NCBI GenBank assembly: GCA_019116745.1
Contig: DXBC01000131.1
Location: 1 to 32,727 of the forward strand
DNA: 32,727 nucleotides
Origin: Candidatus Lachnoclostridium stercorigallinarum
GTDB lineage: Bacteria; Bacillota; Clostridia; Lachnospirales; Lachnospiraceae
Direction of reading: 5' to 3'
A program made the translations under genes and the position numbers. Shown here piece by piece: positions 1-7,729 of this stretch. Position 1 is the stretch's first letter. Every line of letters starts with the position of its first letter. Under the pieces are notes generated by a model. The model had not been told where the DNA came from and ran no database searches. It worked only from the letters and a program-made list of their open reading frames with translations.

Positions 1-1
1 G

Positions 2-199
2 GAACAGGTGATTATTCTGGGAAAAGGAGCTGTCCGTCTGTCGGCCAGAGATCTTCAGAAAGAGATTCAGGAGACCAACGAGGAAATTCACAAACAGCAC
101 CTGGAGCGGGTTACCTCAAAGAAGAACAGACTGTTTGACAATGTGGACGCCGATCTGTTTCAGTATCTGGAAGACATCCGGCTGAACCGGAAACGATAA
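2..199 (+). CDS. 3' end of a probable NYN-domain (YacP/Rae1-like) ribonuclease, partial
   Basis: The reading frame is open from base 2 to the TAA at 197-199, so this is the last 65 codons of a gene that begins upstream of the window; the GTG at 8 is probably internal. The segment with LGKGAVRLSARDLQKEI resembles my memory of the end of the NYN/PIN-like domain in YacP/Rae1 proteins, ribosome-associated mRNA endonucleases of Firmicutes. It is followed by a charged, helix-forming tail (LFQYLEDIRLNRKR). The catalytic aspartates would lie upstream and cannot be checked. The family call rests on one short motif and is moderate. No clear terminator follows before the next gene. Confidence 0.5.
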   Translation, partial: EQVIILGKGAVRLSARDLQKEIQETNEEIHKQHLERVTSKKNRLFDNVDADLFQYLEDIRLNRKR

Positions 200-206
200 A
201 AAGTAC

Positions 207-235
207 TTGCGCAAACGGGGCTTTTGGTGGATAAT
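207..235 (+). promoter_or_regulatory. Candidate sigma-A promoter for the aspartate aminotransferase gene
   Basis: TTGCGC at 207-212 and GATAAT at 230-235 are separated by 17 bases. The -10 matches the consensus at 5 of 6 positions and the -35 at 3 of 6. It lies in the only gap between the two genes, leaving a leader of roughly 55 bases. This is inferred from pattern only. Confidence 0.4.
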
Positions 236-296
236 GATAGCGTTACTGCAGTGAAACGAAGAATATGCGAAAAAGACTGGATGAGGAGAGTGAAGA

Positions 297-1631
297 ATGA
301 AACCGTATGCTGAAATGACGAGAGATGAGCTGAAGAAACTTCATGATGAGCTGTCAGTTCAATATAGAGAGATGCAGGAGAAGGATCTGAAGCTGGACAT
401 GTCCAGAGGAAAGCCAAGTCTGGCTCAGCTGGATCTTTCCATGGGCATGATGGACGTGCTCAGCAGCCATGACGATCTGACCTGTGAGGATGGAACGGAC
501 TGCCGCAACTACGGCTGCCTGGAAGGAATCAGCGAGGTGAAGGAGCTGATTGCCGATATGATGGAGGTGGCTCCCACCAACGTGATCATCTATGGAAACT
601 CCAGCCTGAACGTGATGTACGATACTGTGGCCCGCTCCATCACCAACGGCGTAATGGGAAGTACTCCGTGGGGAAAGCTGGACAAGGTGAAATTCCTCTG
701 TCCCGTGCCTGGATATGACCGGCATTTTGCTATCACAGAGTATTTCGGCATCGAAATGATCAACGTGCCCATGACGCCCCAGGGCCCGGATATGGACATG
801 GTGGAGGAGCTGGTTTCCTCTGACGATTCCATCAAGGGAATCTGGTGTGTGCCCAAATACTCCAATCCTCAGGGATATTCCTATTCTGACGAGACGGTCA
901 GACGGTTTGCAAGGCTGAAGCCGGCGGCCCAGGATTTCCGTATTTACTGGGACAACGCTTACACCATTCATCATCTTTATGACAATGACCAGGATCACCT
1001 GATCGAGATTCTGGCGGAGTGCAAGAGAGCGGGAAATCCGGACCTGGCCTATAAATTTGCCTCCACATCCAAAATCTGCTTCCCCGGTTCCGGAATCGCT
1101 GCCCTGGCGGCTTCTCCCAATAACCTGGAAGACATCCGCAGGCAGCTGTCTGTACAGACCATCGGCCATGACAAGGTAAACCAGCTTAGAAACGTGAGAT
1201 TTTTCAAGGATATTCATGGGATGATCGAGCATATGAGAAAACATGCTGACATTCTGCGTCCGAAGTTTGAGGCTGTGGAGAGAATTCTGGAGCAGGAGCT
1301 GGGCGGCCTCGGTATCGCAGAGTGGACGAAGCCGAAGGGCGGATACTTCATCTCCTTTGAGTCCATGGACGGCTGTGCGAAGGAGATCGTGGCAAGATGC
1401 AAGAAAGCCGGAGTGGTGATGACCTCTGCGGGAGCGACCTATCCCTACGGAAAGGATCCTCACGACAGCAACATCCGGATTGCGCCCTCCTATCCGCCGT
1501 TAAACGATCTGGAGCTGGCGACAGAGCTTCTGTGCCTGTGCACCAAGCTGGTGAGCACGGAGAAGCTGCTGGCGGAGATGAATAAAAAACCGAAAAAGGC
1601 GGCAGAAGCCACGGAAGCTCCGGTAGCCTGA
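297..1631 (+). CDS. Aspartate aminotransferase, type Ic (PLP-dependent)
   Basis: The 444-residue protein transfers the amino group between aspartate and 2-oxoglutarate, feeding cytosolic amino-acid synthesis. It looks like the subgroup Ic aspartate aminotransferases (Pfam Asp_aminotransf), which were long annotated as MocR-like or alanine aminotransferases. Visible landmarks are an N-terminal LDMSRGKPS substrate-binding strand near residue 35, NSSLNVMYD near 102, YSNPQGYSYS with the PLP-contacting Asn-Pro near 190, WDNAYTIHHL near 220, and the Schiff-base lysine K259 in ASTSKICFPGSG. Length is normal for the type. The ATG at 297 follows GAGGAGAG at good spacing. The Ala/Lys-rich tail after about residue 425 (KKPKKAAEATEAPVA) is probably a disordered extension. 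It appears monocistronic, with its own promoter and a hairpin downstream. Confidence 0.88.
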   Translation: MKPYAEMTRDELKKLHDELSVQYREMQEKDLKLDMSRGKPSLAQLDLSMGMMDVLSSHDDLTCEDGTDCRNYGCLEGISEVKELIADMMEVAPTNVIIYGNSSLNVMYDTVARSITNGVMGSTPWGKLDKVKFLCPVPGYDRHFAITEYFGIEMINVPMTPQGPDMDMVEELVSSDDSIKGIWCVPKYSNPQGYSYSDETVRRFARLKPAAQDFRIYWDNAYTIHHLYDNDQDHLIEILAECKRAGNPDLAYKFASTSKICFPGSGIAALAASPNNLEDIRRQLSVQTIGHDKVNQLRNVRFFKDIHGMIEHMRKHADILRPKFEAVERILEQELGGLGIAEWTKPKGGYFISFESMDGCAKEIVARCKKAGVVMTSAGATYPYGKDPHDSNIRIAPSYPPLNDLELATELLCLCTKLVSTEKLLAEMNKKPKKAAEATEAPVA

Positions 1632-1694
1632 GCTTTTGCACGCCATAATCCGAAAAACGTGTGACCGGCATGCTGTTCGGAGATTGGATATTGT

Positions 1695-1727
1695 AATCCC
1701 GGCGGCCAGAAGGCCGTCGGGATTATT
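1695..1727 (+). terminator. Hairpin, probable terminator between convergent genes
   Basis: Arms 1695-1707 and 1712-1724 pair over 13 bases with one G-T wobble, closing an AGAA loop. The T-tract after the stem is poor (ATTATTG), so termination may be weak. It sits between the convergent aminotransferase and LysR genes and could serve both, although the minus-strand side also lacks a real T-run. Confidence 0.5.
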
Positions 1728-1769
1728 GTGCAGTATGGGGCAGAGTTCCTCTGCCCGGAGGCGGGAAAA

Positions 1770-2648
1770 TCAGGTGACGGAAAACAGAATCACATTCATA
1801 AAAGCCTGAAAGGCAGGAGTCTGATATTTGTCCTGAAGGAAGGTGACATGGGTGGTGCAGTCCAGATTGAAGTCGGCAACGGCAATTTCCGTCAGGGTGC
1901 CGTTCTGCAGATCCTGCTCCGCCAGAGATCCTGGAAGAATGGCGATGCCCATTCCTTCCCTGGCCGCCTTCAGGAGGACGGCAGAGCTGGTGCTGGTCCA
2001 GACAGGGGTGACAGCTACGTCATAAAACAGAAAGGCGCTGTCCACGATCCGGCGGATCATGCTGCCGGACTCTTTCAGCAGGAGAGGCTGTCTGGCCAGT
2101 TCCTGGACAGTGAGTTCGCCGGTTGCCGCTGCGGGAAAATCCGGGGAGCAGAGAATGGATAGGGGTTCCGAGGACACAGGCACTTTGACAAAGTGTTCAT
2201 CATCTGTCATGCCTTCTGTGAGAGCCATATCAATTTTGCGATGAATCAGCAGTTGCTCCAGTTCTGTTTCATTATCTACTGTGACTCGGATCCGCACTTC
2301 TTCATGACTGGAGCGGAATTTTTCCAGAATCCGGAACAGGACGGAGGCAGCCACGGAAGGGGTGGCTCCGATTTTCAGTTCATATTGAACTTCATGATTC
2401 CCGAAGCCGCGCTGAAGGTCTTCATAGAGCTCCAGAAGAGGGATCACTTTGGAGAGAAAGAGCTGGCCGGCGTCGTTCAGAACAATTTTTCTGGCGGTGC
2501 GGTCGAACAGCTGAGTTCCCAGAGATTCCTCCAGCTCACTGATGGTTCGGGAGATGGCAGGCTGGGTGGTGGAGAGACGTTCTGCGGCTTTTGTAATGCT
2601 TTCCTCTTCACAGACAGTTCGGAAAGTGTAAAGCTGTTTGATTTTCAT
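1770..2648 (-). CDS. LysR-family transcriptional regulator
   Basis: This 292-residue cytoplasmic DNA-binding regulator has the standard LysR plan: an N-terminal winged helix-turn-helix over about residues 1-60 (the segment ITKAAERLSTTQPAISRTI is the recognition unit) and a periplasmic-binding-protein-like effector domain from about residue 90. The effector is not recognisable. The start is the ATG at 2648 because GAGGA lies 7 bases upstream; a TTG at 2672 in the same frame has no ribosome binding site. The gene is divergent from the ApbE lipoprotein gene at 2757 with about 108 bases between them, which is the usual arrangement for a LysR protein controlling its neighbour. That control is inferred. 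Confidence 0.9.
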   Translation of the reverse strand: MKIKQLYTFRTVCEEESITKAAERLSTTQPAISRTISELEESLGTQLFDRTARKIVLNDAGQLFLSKVIPLLELYEDLQRGFGNHEVQYELKIGATPSVAASVLFRILEKFRSSHEEVRIRVTVDNETELEQLLIHRKIDMALTEGMTDDEHFVKVPVSSEPLSILCSPDFPAAATGELTVQELARQPLLLKESGSMIRRIVDSAFLFYDVAVTPVWTSTSSAVLLKAAREGMGIAILPGSLAEQDLQNGTLTEIAVADFNLDCTTHVTFLQDKYQTPAFQAFMNVILFSVT

Positions 2649-2677
2649 ATGAATTCCTCGTATATATACCAAAAATC

Positions 2678-2686
2678 TTATGATAA
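2678..2686. promoter_or_regulatory. Small dyad in the lysR-apbE divergent gap, possible LysR-type site
   Basis: TTATGATAA is a 9-base palindrome around a central G within an AT-rich stretch 30 bases upstream of the LysR start. LysR proteins bind dyads of the T-N11-A kind in such gaps, but this one is short and lies in AT-rich sequence where chance palindromes are common. Confidence 0.25.
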
Positions 2687-2756
2687 TAATATACCATTAC
2701 AGCTATAAAAAATCCAGCATTTATTACAAAAACATATATAAAAAGGAGATTGCAGA

Positions 2757-3758
2757 TTGAAGAGAAAAAGAAAGGAATTGCTGATTGTTCTGGGAGTGAC
2801 AGCTGTCCTTCTCAGCGGGTGTCGGCAGACACAGACGGAGCCGGTGACCAGATCCGGCTTCCTGCTGAATACATTTGTGACGGTGACGCTGTATGACTCG
2901 GAGGATGAGGCCATACTGGACGGCTGCATGGAGCTGTGCCGGGAGTATGAAGGACTGCTCAGCCGTACCGTTGAAACCAGTGAGATTTATCAGATCAATC
3001 ATCGGGCTCCGGGCACCAGAGAGATGGAGGTGTCGGAGGATACGGCGGAAGTAATCAGCAGAGGGCTGTACTACAGCCAGCTCTCCGGAGGAGCTTTTGA
3101 CATCACCATTGAGCCTGTCAGTTCTCTGTGGGATTTTACGGCGGAGGACCCTCAGGTTCCGGCTCAGGAACTGATTGATGAAAACCTGCCCAGAGTAGGA
3201 TATGAAAAGATTTCTGTGGACGGCAGCAAAGTCCTGTTTTCTGATGACGATACCGCCATCGATCTGGGGGCGATCGCCAAAGGATATATCGCGGACCGGA
3301 TGAAGGAGTACCTGCTGGATCAGGGAGTGGAGAGTGCCATCATCAACCTGGGAGGCAATGTGCTCTGTGTGGGGGCAAACGGAGAGAATCCCTTCCGAAT
3401 TGGAATCCAGCGCCCCTATGCCAGTCACAATGAGACGGTGGGAGTTGTGGAGGTGGAGGATATGTCGGTGGTGTCCTCCGGAGTATATGAGCGGCATTTT
3501 GAAAAGGACGGGGTAAATTATCACCACATTCTGGATCCGAAGACCGGCTATCCCTATCAGAACGGTCTGACGGCGGTTACTATTCTGTCGGAAGAATCGG
3601 TGGACGGAGATGGGCTGAGCACCACCTGCTTTTCTCTGGGACTGGAAAAGGGGATGGAGCTGATCAACTCCCTGGATGAAGTATGGGCCGTATTTATCAC
3701 CGATGACGGAGAACTCCACTATTCTGATGGAATGGAGCAGTGGCTTCAGGAGAGCTGA
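2757..3758 (+). CDS. apbE: FAD:protein FMN transferase (ApbE family), lipoprotein
   Basis: The 333-residue protein should attach FMN covalently to Thr/Ser residues of flavoproteins (such as RNF or NQR subunits) on the outer face of the membrane. It opens with a lipoprotein signal: KRKRK, a hydrophobic run, and lipobox LLSGC with C22 as the lipidation site. ApbE landmarks follow in order: GFLLNTFVTVTLYD, GGAFDITIEPVSSLW, AIDLGAIAKGYIADR, INLGGNVLCVG, HHILDPKTGYPYQNG and DGLSTTCFSLGLEKG, the last carrying the metal-binding Asp. The start is TTG at 2757, with AAGGAG 8 bases upstream; no in-frame ATG gives a complete signal peptide. No flavoprotein substrate gene lies nearby, so the target is elsewhere in the genome. 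It may be regulated by the divergent LysR gene. Confidence 0.92.
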   Translation: MKRKRKELLIVLGVTAVLLSGCRQTQTEPVTRSGFLLNTFVTVTLYDSEDEAILDGCMELCREYEGLLSRTVETSEIYQINHRAPGTREMEVSEDTAEVISRGLYYSQLSGGAFDITIEPVSSLWDFTAEDPQVPAQELIDENLPRVGYEKISVDGSKVLFSDDDTAIDLGAIAKGYIADRMKEYLLDQGVESAIINLGGNVLCVGANGENPFRIGIQRPYASHNETVGVVEVEDMSVVSSGVYERHFEKDGVNYHHILDPKTGYPYQNGLTAVTILSEESVDGDGLSTTCFSLGLEKGMELINSLDEVWAVFITDDGELHYSDGMEQWLQES

Positions 3759-3775
3759 GGCGGGTGACTCCGGAC

Positions 3776-3813
3776 TTTACTTTTTCCGGCCGGTGTAATA
3801 CAATAGCCGGAAA
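3776..3813 (+). promoter_or_regulatory. Candidate promoter with a dyad flanking the -10, upstream of gtrA-yfhO
   Basis: TTTACT (3776-3781) and TACAAT (3799-3804) are 17 bases apart, matching the consensus at 4 and 5 of 6 positions. A perfect 8-base inverted repeat, TTTCCGGC at 3783-3790 and GCCGGAAA at 3806-3813, brackets the -10. No T-run follows on either strand, so it is not a terminator. It could be an operator for an unknown repressor. Confidence 0.4.
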
Positions 3814-3890
3814 GACAAAAGAAAGAACTGTAAAACAGAGAGCGGCGCGGACGAAGAGCGCGCTTGGAGAGAAAGGACGGGACAGGACGG

Positions 3891-4316
3891 ATGACGGACC
3901 GGATCCGATCAAAATTTGTAAACCGGGAGACGGTTTCTTATGTGATTTTCGGTGTACTTACCACTCTGGTTGACTGGATTTCCTACGCTTTTTTAAGGAT
4001 TCCTCTGGGATACAGGACGGCGACCATACTCAGCCAGCTTTTTGCCATCCTGTTCGCCTATGTGACCAACAAGCTTTTTGTATTTGAAAACTTTAATTTT
4101 CATCTGAAATATCTGATAAAGGAGATGGCCAGCTTTTTTGCCTGCCGGCTGTTTACTGCCGCCTTCACCTATGTGGCCATGATCGTCCTGGTGGACGGCC
4201 TGGGAATCCGGCAGGATATGCTCTGCAGAATGGGAGTATCTGTCATTTCCCTGGTGCTGAATTACGTGTTCAGCAAGCTGATTATATTTCGGAAACGTTT
4301 GGCGGGGAGAAAGTAG
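3891..4316 (+). CDS. GtrA/GtcA-family membrane protein, probable polyprenyl-phosphate-sugar flippase
   Basis: The 141-residue protein has four hydrophobic segments and the GtrA-family pattern: VSYVIFGVLTTLVDWISY near the N-terminus, then AILFAYVTNKLFVFE, a third helix after FFACRLFTAAFTY, and VLNYVFSKLIIFRK at the end. GtrA/GtcA proteins move undecaprenyl-phosphate-linked sugars across the membrane for decorating teichoic acids or polysaccharides. The ATG at 3891 is chosen on family length; a TTG at 3864 in the same frame is possible, and neither has a strong ribosome binding site. The stop is one base away from the start of the YfhO gene, so the two are co-translated. A flippase for YfhO's donor is the natural reading. 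Confidence 0.85.
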   Translation: MTDRIRSKFVNRETVSYVIFGVLTTLVDWISYAFLRIPLGYRTATILSQLFAILFAYVTNKLFVFENFNFHLKYLIKEMASFFACRLFTAAFTYVAMIVLVDGLGIRQDMLCRMGVSVISLVLNYVFSKLIIFRKRLAGRK

Positions 4317-4317
4317 G

Positions 4318-7056
4318 ATGAAGCGGGAAGACACCGGAGAGGCAGCCAGAGAGCTGGATGAGATTCTGGGAGTTATGGAGAAAAGAGAGATGGAGAGAGA
4401 ACTGCATAGAGGAGGGGCGAAAGCCTCTGAGCCTCTGAAACATACGGCGGAAGGCGATGAGGAGCTGATCGTGGAAGATCTGGACGGAGAGGAAGACAGC
4501 GAGCCGGCGGGGAAAACGGACGGACCGGCGGGAAAGGCCGGCAGACCCGTACAGGAAGTGCAGATACCGGCGGGAAAGTTCCCGCAGGCGAGCCTGCTCC
4601 GTCCGGTGGACGGCCTGCTGGCGGCTTTCTGGATTCCCGTGGCGATCATGATCATCATTTTTATCCAGAGGGAGATTTTTCCTTTCGGAGACAATAGCTT
4701 TTTGAGAACGGATATGTACCACCAGTACGCCCCGTTCTTTTCTGAATTCCACCACAAGCTGCGGACGGGCGGAAGCCTGCTCTACAGCTGGGACGTGGGC
4801 GGCGGAGTGAATTTTGCGGCTCTTTATGCCTACTATCTGGCCAGTCCGGTAAACTGGCTGATTGTGCTGTGCCCGAAGGCCTATATCATCGAATTTATGA
4901 CCTATATGATCGTGTTCAAGATTGGCCTGGCCGGCCTGACCTTCACCTGGTACCTGAGAAAGCACGGGCGGGCGGGCAGCTTCGACGCGGCCTTCTTCGG
5001 CATTTTTTACGCCCTGTCCGGATATATGGCAGCCTACAGCTGGAATATTATGTGGCTGGACTGCATCTGGCTCTTCCCCCTGATCATGCTGGGGCTGGAA
5101 CGGCTGGTAAAGGAAAAGAAAGGACTCCTTTACGGCGTGACCCTGGGCCTTTCCATCCTTTCCAATTATTATATTTCCATTATGATCTGCCTGTTTATGG
5201 TGATCTACTTTGTCTGCCTGCTGATTCTGGGAGAGAAGAAGCAGGGAAAGGATTATGTAAAAATCTGCGGTCAGTTTGCAGGATATTCCCTGCTGGCAGG
5301 GGGGATGGCGGCGGCTGTGCTGCTGCCGGAGATTTTCGCCCTGCAGATGACGGCCTCCGGGGATTTTAACTTTCCGGATACTTTCAGCAGCTATTTTTCC
5401 ATTATCGATATGCTGGCCAGACACATCGCCAACGTGGAAGTGGAGGTGGGACTGGATCACTGGCCCAACATTTACTGCGGCGTGGCGGTATTTCTGTTCT
5501 TCCTGCTGTATCTGGCCTGCCGGAAGATTCCGCTGAAGGAGAAAGCGGTGTACTGCTTTCTGCTGCTCCTGTTTTTTGCCAGCTTTTCCATCAATGTGCT
5601 GAACTTTATCTGGCATGGCTTCCACTATCCCAACAGTCTGCCCTGCCGTCAGTCGTTTATTTACATTTTCCTGATGCTGTTTATGTGCTACCGGGCATAT
5701 ACCTATCTGGGGGAGACGCCGTGGAAACACGTGGCCATTGCCTTCTGGGGCTCCGTCTGCTTTGTGCTGGTGGCGGAGCAGACGGTGACGGATGACGCCT
5801 TCCATTTTATTGTGTTTTATGCGGCCATTTTGTTTCTGGCTGTTTATGCCGGCCTGATCCGGCTGTATCAGAAGGGCAGGATCAACGGAAATCTTCTGGT
5901 ACTTCTGGCCCTGGCGGCGGTATCGGTGGAGGCGGCGGTAAATACTACGGCCACCAGCGTGACAACCACCAGCAGGACGGCCTATGTGGAAGATAATCAG
6001 GATGTGATCGACCTGGTGTCCGGCCTGACTCCCGCCGACACTTTCTTCCGGATTGAGAAGGTAAACGGCAAGACGAAAAATGACGGCGCCTGGATGAATT
6101 TCCCGTCTGTCTCCCTGTTTTCTTCCACGGCCAATGCGGGCATGACTGATTTCTACAGAAAAATGGGCTGCGAGGCGTCCACCAACGCCTACAGCATCGA
6201 GGGAAGCACGCCTCTGGTGGACTCCCTGCTGTCTGTGAGGTATGGCCTGTACTCCTGGAATCAGGGGAGCAATCCCCTGCTGACTCTGGCGGGACAGGAA
6301 GGAGATACCTGGCTGTACCGGAAGTCCTATACCCTGCCGCTGGGCTTTGGTATTTCCACAGATTTGGAAGACAACTGGCAGCTGGATCTGGGCAACCCTG
6401 CCGATGTGCAGAATGATCTGTGCACCGTTTTGGGCACCTCCCGGGTGCTGGAAGAGGTCTACGGCCAGGACGGCGGCGGCACCTACAGCTATACGGTGGA
6501 GCAGGAGGGAGAGTACTACGCCTACGTGTCCAACCGTCAGATCCGGGAAGTGCGGGTAAACTGGGGCGAGGAGAGCACCACGTTTGACAATGTAAACAGA
6601 GGATATCTTCTGGAGCTGGGCAGATGCCAGCCGGGAGAGGAAATTCTCCTCACTGCCGTGGACGAGGCGGGAGCGGACATGAAGGTCCGTCTCTACCGGT
6701 TTTCCGACAGCGCCCTGGAGCAGATTTACAATATTCTCAGCGACGAAGAGTGGGTGCTCACAGAATGGACGGACACCACTCTGAAGGGATCCATTGAAAT
6801 GAAAGAGGCAGGGCTTCTCTACACCAGCATTCCCTTTGATAAGGGCTGGACGGTGACGGTGGACGGGGAAGAAGTTTCCACCAGGAAGCTGTTTGATACC
6901 TTCCTCACAGTGGAGCTTCCGGCGGGAAGCCATGAGATTGAGATGAGCTATGAACCCCAGGGACTGCGGCCGGGCGCCGTGATCTCGGCGGGAAGCGTGC
7001 TGATTCTGGCGGTCATCGGCGTCAGCGGAAGAATCCGCAGGAAAAAAGGGAGGTAA
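4318..7056 (+). CDS. yfhO: YfhO-family multi-pass membrane glycosyltransferase
   Basis: The 912-residue protein has a cytoplasmic acidic N-terminus (about 1-98), some 12 membrane segments (about 99-540), a long extracytoplasmic region (about 560-875) and a final helix (AVISAGSVLILAVIGV). The segment from LRTDMYHQYAPFF through SWDVGGGVNF and YFLASPVNWL-like sequence to SWNIMWLDCIWLFPLI is typical of YfhO. In B. subtilis, YfhO is the GT-C-type enzyme that transfers GlcNAc from undecaprenyl phosphate to lipoteichoic acid, working with the GT2 enzyme CsbB and the flippase GtcA. Here the flippase gene directly precedes it but no GT2 gene is present. Unusual is the N-terminal extension, which holds three PAGK repeats (residues 63-66, 70-73, 84-87). 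The next gene starts 3 bases after the stop. Confidence 0.88.
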   Translation: MKREDTGEAARELDEILGVMEKREMERELHRGGAKASEPLKHTAEGDEELIVEDLDGEEDSEPAGKTDGPAGKAGRPVQEVQIPAGKFPQASLLRPVDGLLAAFWIPVAIMIIIFIQREIFPFGDNSFLRTDMYHQYAPFFSEFHHKLRTGGSLLYSWDVGGGVNFAALYAYYLASPVNWLIVLCPKAYIIEFMTYMIVFKIGLAGLTFTWYLRKHGRAGSFDAAFFGIFYALSGYMAAYSWNIMWLDCIWLFPLIMLGLERLVKEKKGLLYGVTLGLSILSNYYISIMICLFMVIYFVCLLILGEKKQGKDYVKICGQFAGYSLLAGGMAAAVLLPEIFALQMTASGDFNFPDTFSSYFSIIDMLARHIANVEVEVGLDHWPNIYCGVAVFLFFLLYLACRKIPLKEKAVYCFLLLLFFASFSINVLNFIWHGFHYPNSLPCRQSFIYIFLMLFMCYRAYTYLGETPWKHVAIAFWGSVCFVLVAEQTVTDDAFHFIVFYAAILFLAVYAGLIRLYQKGRINGNLLVLLALAAVSVEAAVNTTATSVTTTSRTAYVEDNQDVIDLVSGLTPADTFFRIEKVNGKTKNDGAWMNFPSVSLFSSTANAGMTDFYRKMGCEASTNAYSIEGSTPLVDSLLSVRYGLYSWNQGSNPLLTLAGQEGDTWLYRKSYTLPLGFGISTDLEDNWQLDLGNPADVQNDLCTVLGTSRVLEEVYGQDGGGTYSYTVEQEGEYYAYVSNRQIREVRVNWGEESTTFDNVNRGYLLELGRCQPGEEILLTAVDEAGADMKVRLYRFSDSALEQIYNILSDEEWVLTEWTDTTLKGSIEMKEAGLLYTSIPFDKGWTVTVDGEEVSTRKLFDTFLTVELPAGSHEIEMSYEPQGLRPGAVISAGSVLILAVIGVSGRIRRKKGR

Positions 7057-7058
7057 AC

Positions 7059-7673
7059 ATGGAATTTACGGAATTTTTAACGGAGCTTTCATCCAAAGCT
7101 CCGGTGCCCGGCGGCGGCGGAGCTTCCGCCCTGGGGGGAGCCCTGGGAGCCGGTCTGGGCCTTATGGTAGCCAACCTGACGGTGGGAAAGAAAAAATATG
7201 CCCGGTGGGAGCCGGAGATTCTGGAATATATAAACAAGATGGAAGGGCTTAAAGCCCGTTTTCTGGAGCTGGCCCGGGAAGACGAAGAAGTGTTTGCTCC
7301 CCTGGCGGAGGCCTACCGCCTTCCCGCCGATACGGATGAGCAGCGCCGCGAGAAGGAGACGGTCATGGAGGAACGGCTTCTGGCCGCCAGCCTGGTCCCC
7401 CTGGAGCTTATGGAAACCGGCATGGAAATGCTGGGGATCTTAAGGGAGCTGGAGGAAAAGGGCAGCGTAATGGCGGTGAGCGACGTGGGCGTGGCTGTTC
7501 AGTTTATACGGACCGCCGTGACCGGCGGAGCCATGAATGTGATGATCAACACCGGATCCATGAAAAACCGGGAGAAAGCGGAGGAGCTGAACCGGAAAGC
7601 AGAGAAATTGGTCCGGGAGGGCACAGAGGCGGCAGATGACATATACGGCCGCGTGGCATCCCGGCTGAGATAG
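7059..7673 (+). CDS. fchA: Cyclodeaminase/cyclohydrolase family protein (FchA-like methenyl-THF cyclohydrolase)
   Basis: The 204-residue protein is a compact all-helical member of the formiminotransferase-cyclodeaminase family. It probably hydrolyses 5,10-methenyl-THF to 10-formyl-THF, or removes ammonia from formimino-THF. The signature is at the N-terminus: APVPGGGGASALGGALGAG (residues 14-32) followed by MVANLTVGKKKY, with the conserved AVSDVGVAVQF near 140. Length matches free-standing FchA, and there is no fused formiminotransferase domain. It begins ATG at 7059 just behind yfhO (GGGAGG upstream) and is followed 56 bases later by folD. Because that FolD has lost cyclohydrolase residues, methenyl-THF cyclohydrolase is the likelier role. 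Confidence 0.88.
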   Translation: MEFTEFLTELSSKAPVPGGGGASALGGALGAGLGLMVANLTVGKKKYARWEPEILEYINKMEGLKARFLELAREDEEVFAPLAEAYRLPADTDEQRREKETVMEERLLAASLVPLELMETGMEMLGILRELEEKGSVMAVSDVGVAVQFIRTAVTGGAMNVMINTGSMKNREKAEELNRKAEKLVREGTEAADDIYGRVASRLR

Positions 7674-7729
7674 CGGGGATTGGCGCTCATACAAGAACAC
7701 GCACACAAAAGGAAACAGGAGGAAAAAAG

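Noticed and set aside
354-1463. 369-codon minus-strand frame inside the aminotransferase gene, and similar frames at 2724-3719, 9807-10958 and 26108-27070
   Set aside because: All mirror well-supported plus-strand genes and lack start signals or recognisable domains.
4282-6933. 883-codon open frame on the minus strand opposite yfhO
   Set aside because: It is the complement of a clear YfhO gene with normal membrane-protein sequence. Its own translation is rich in His, Gln and Gly with no domain pattern and no ribosome binding site, a usual artefact of GC-biased third positions.
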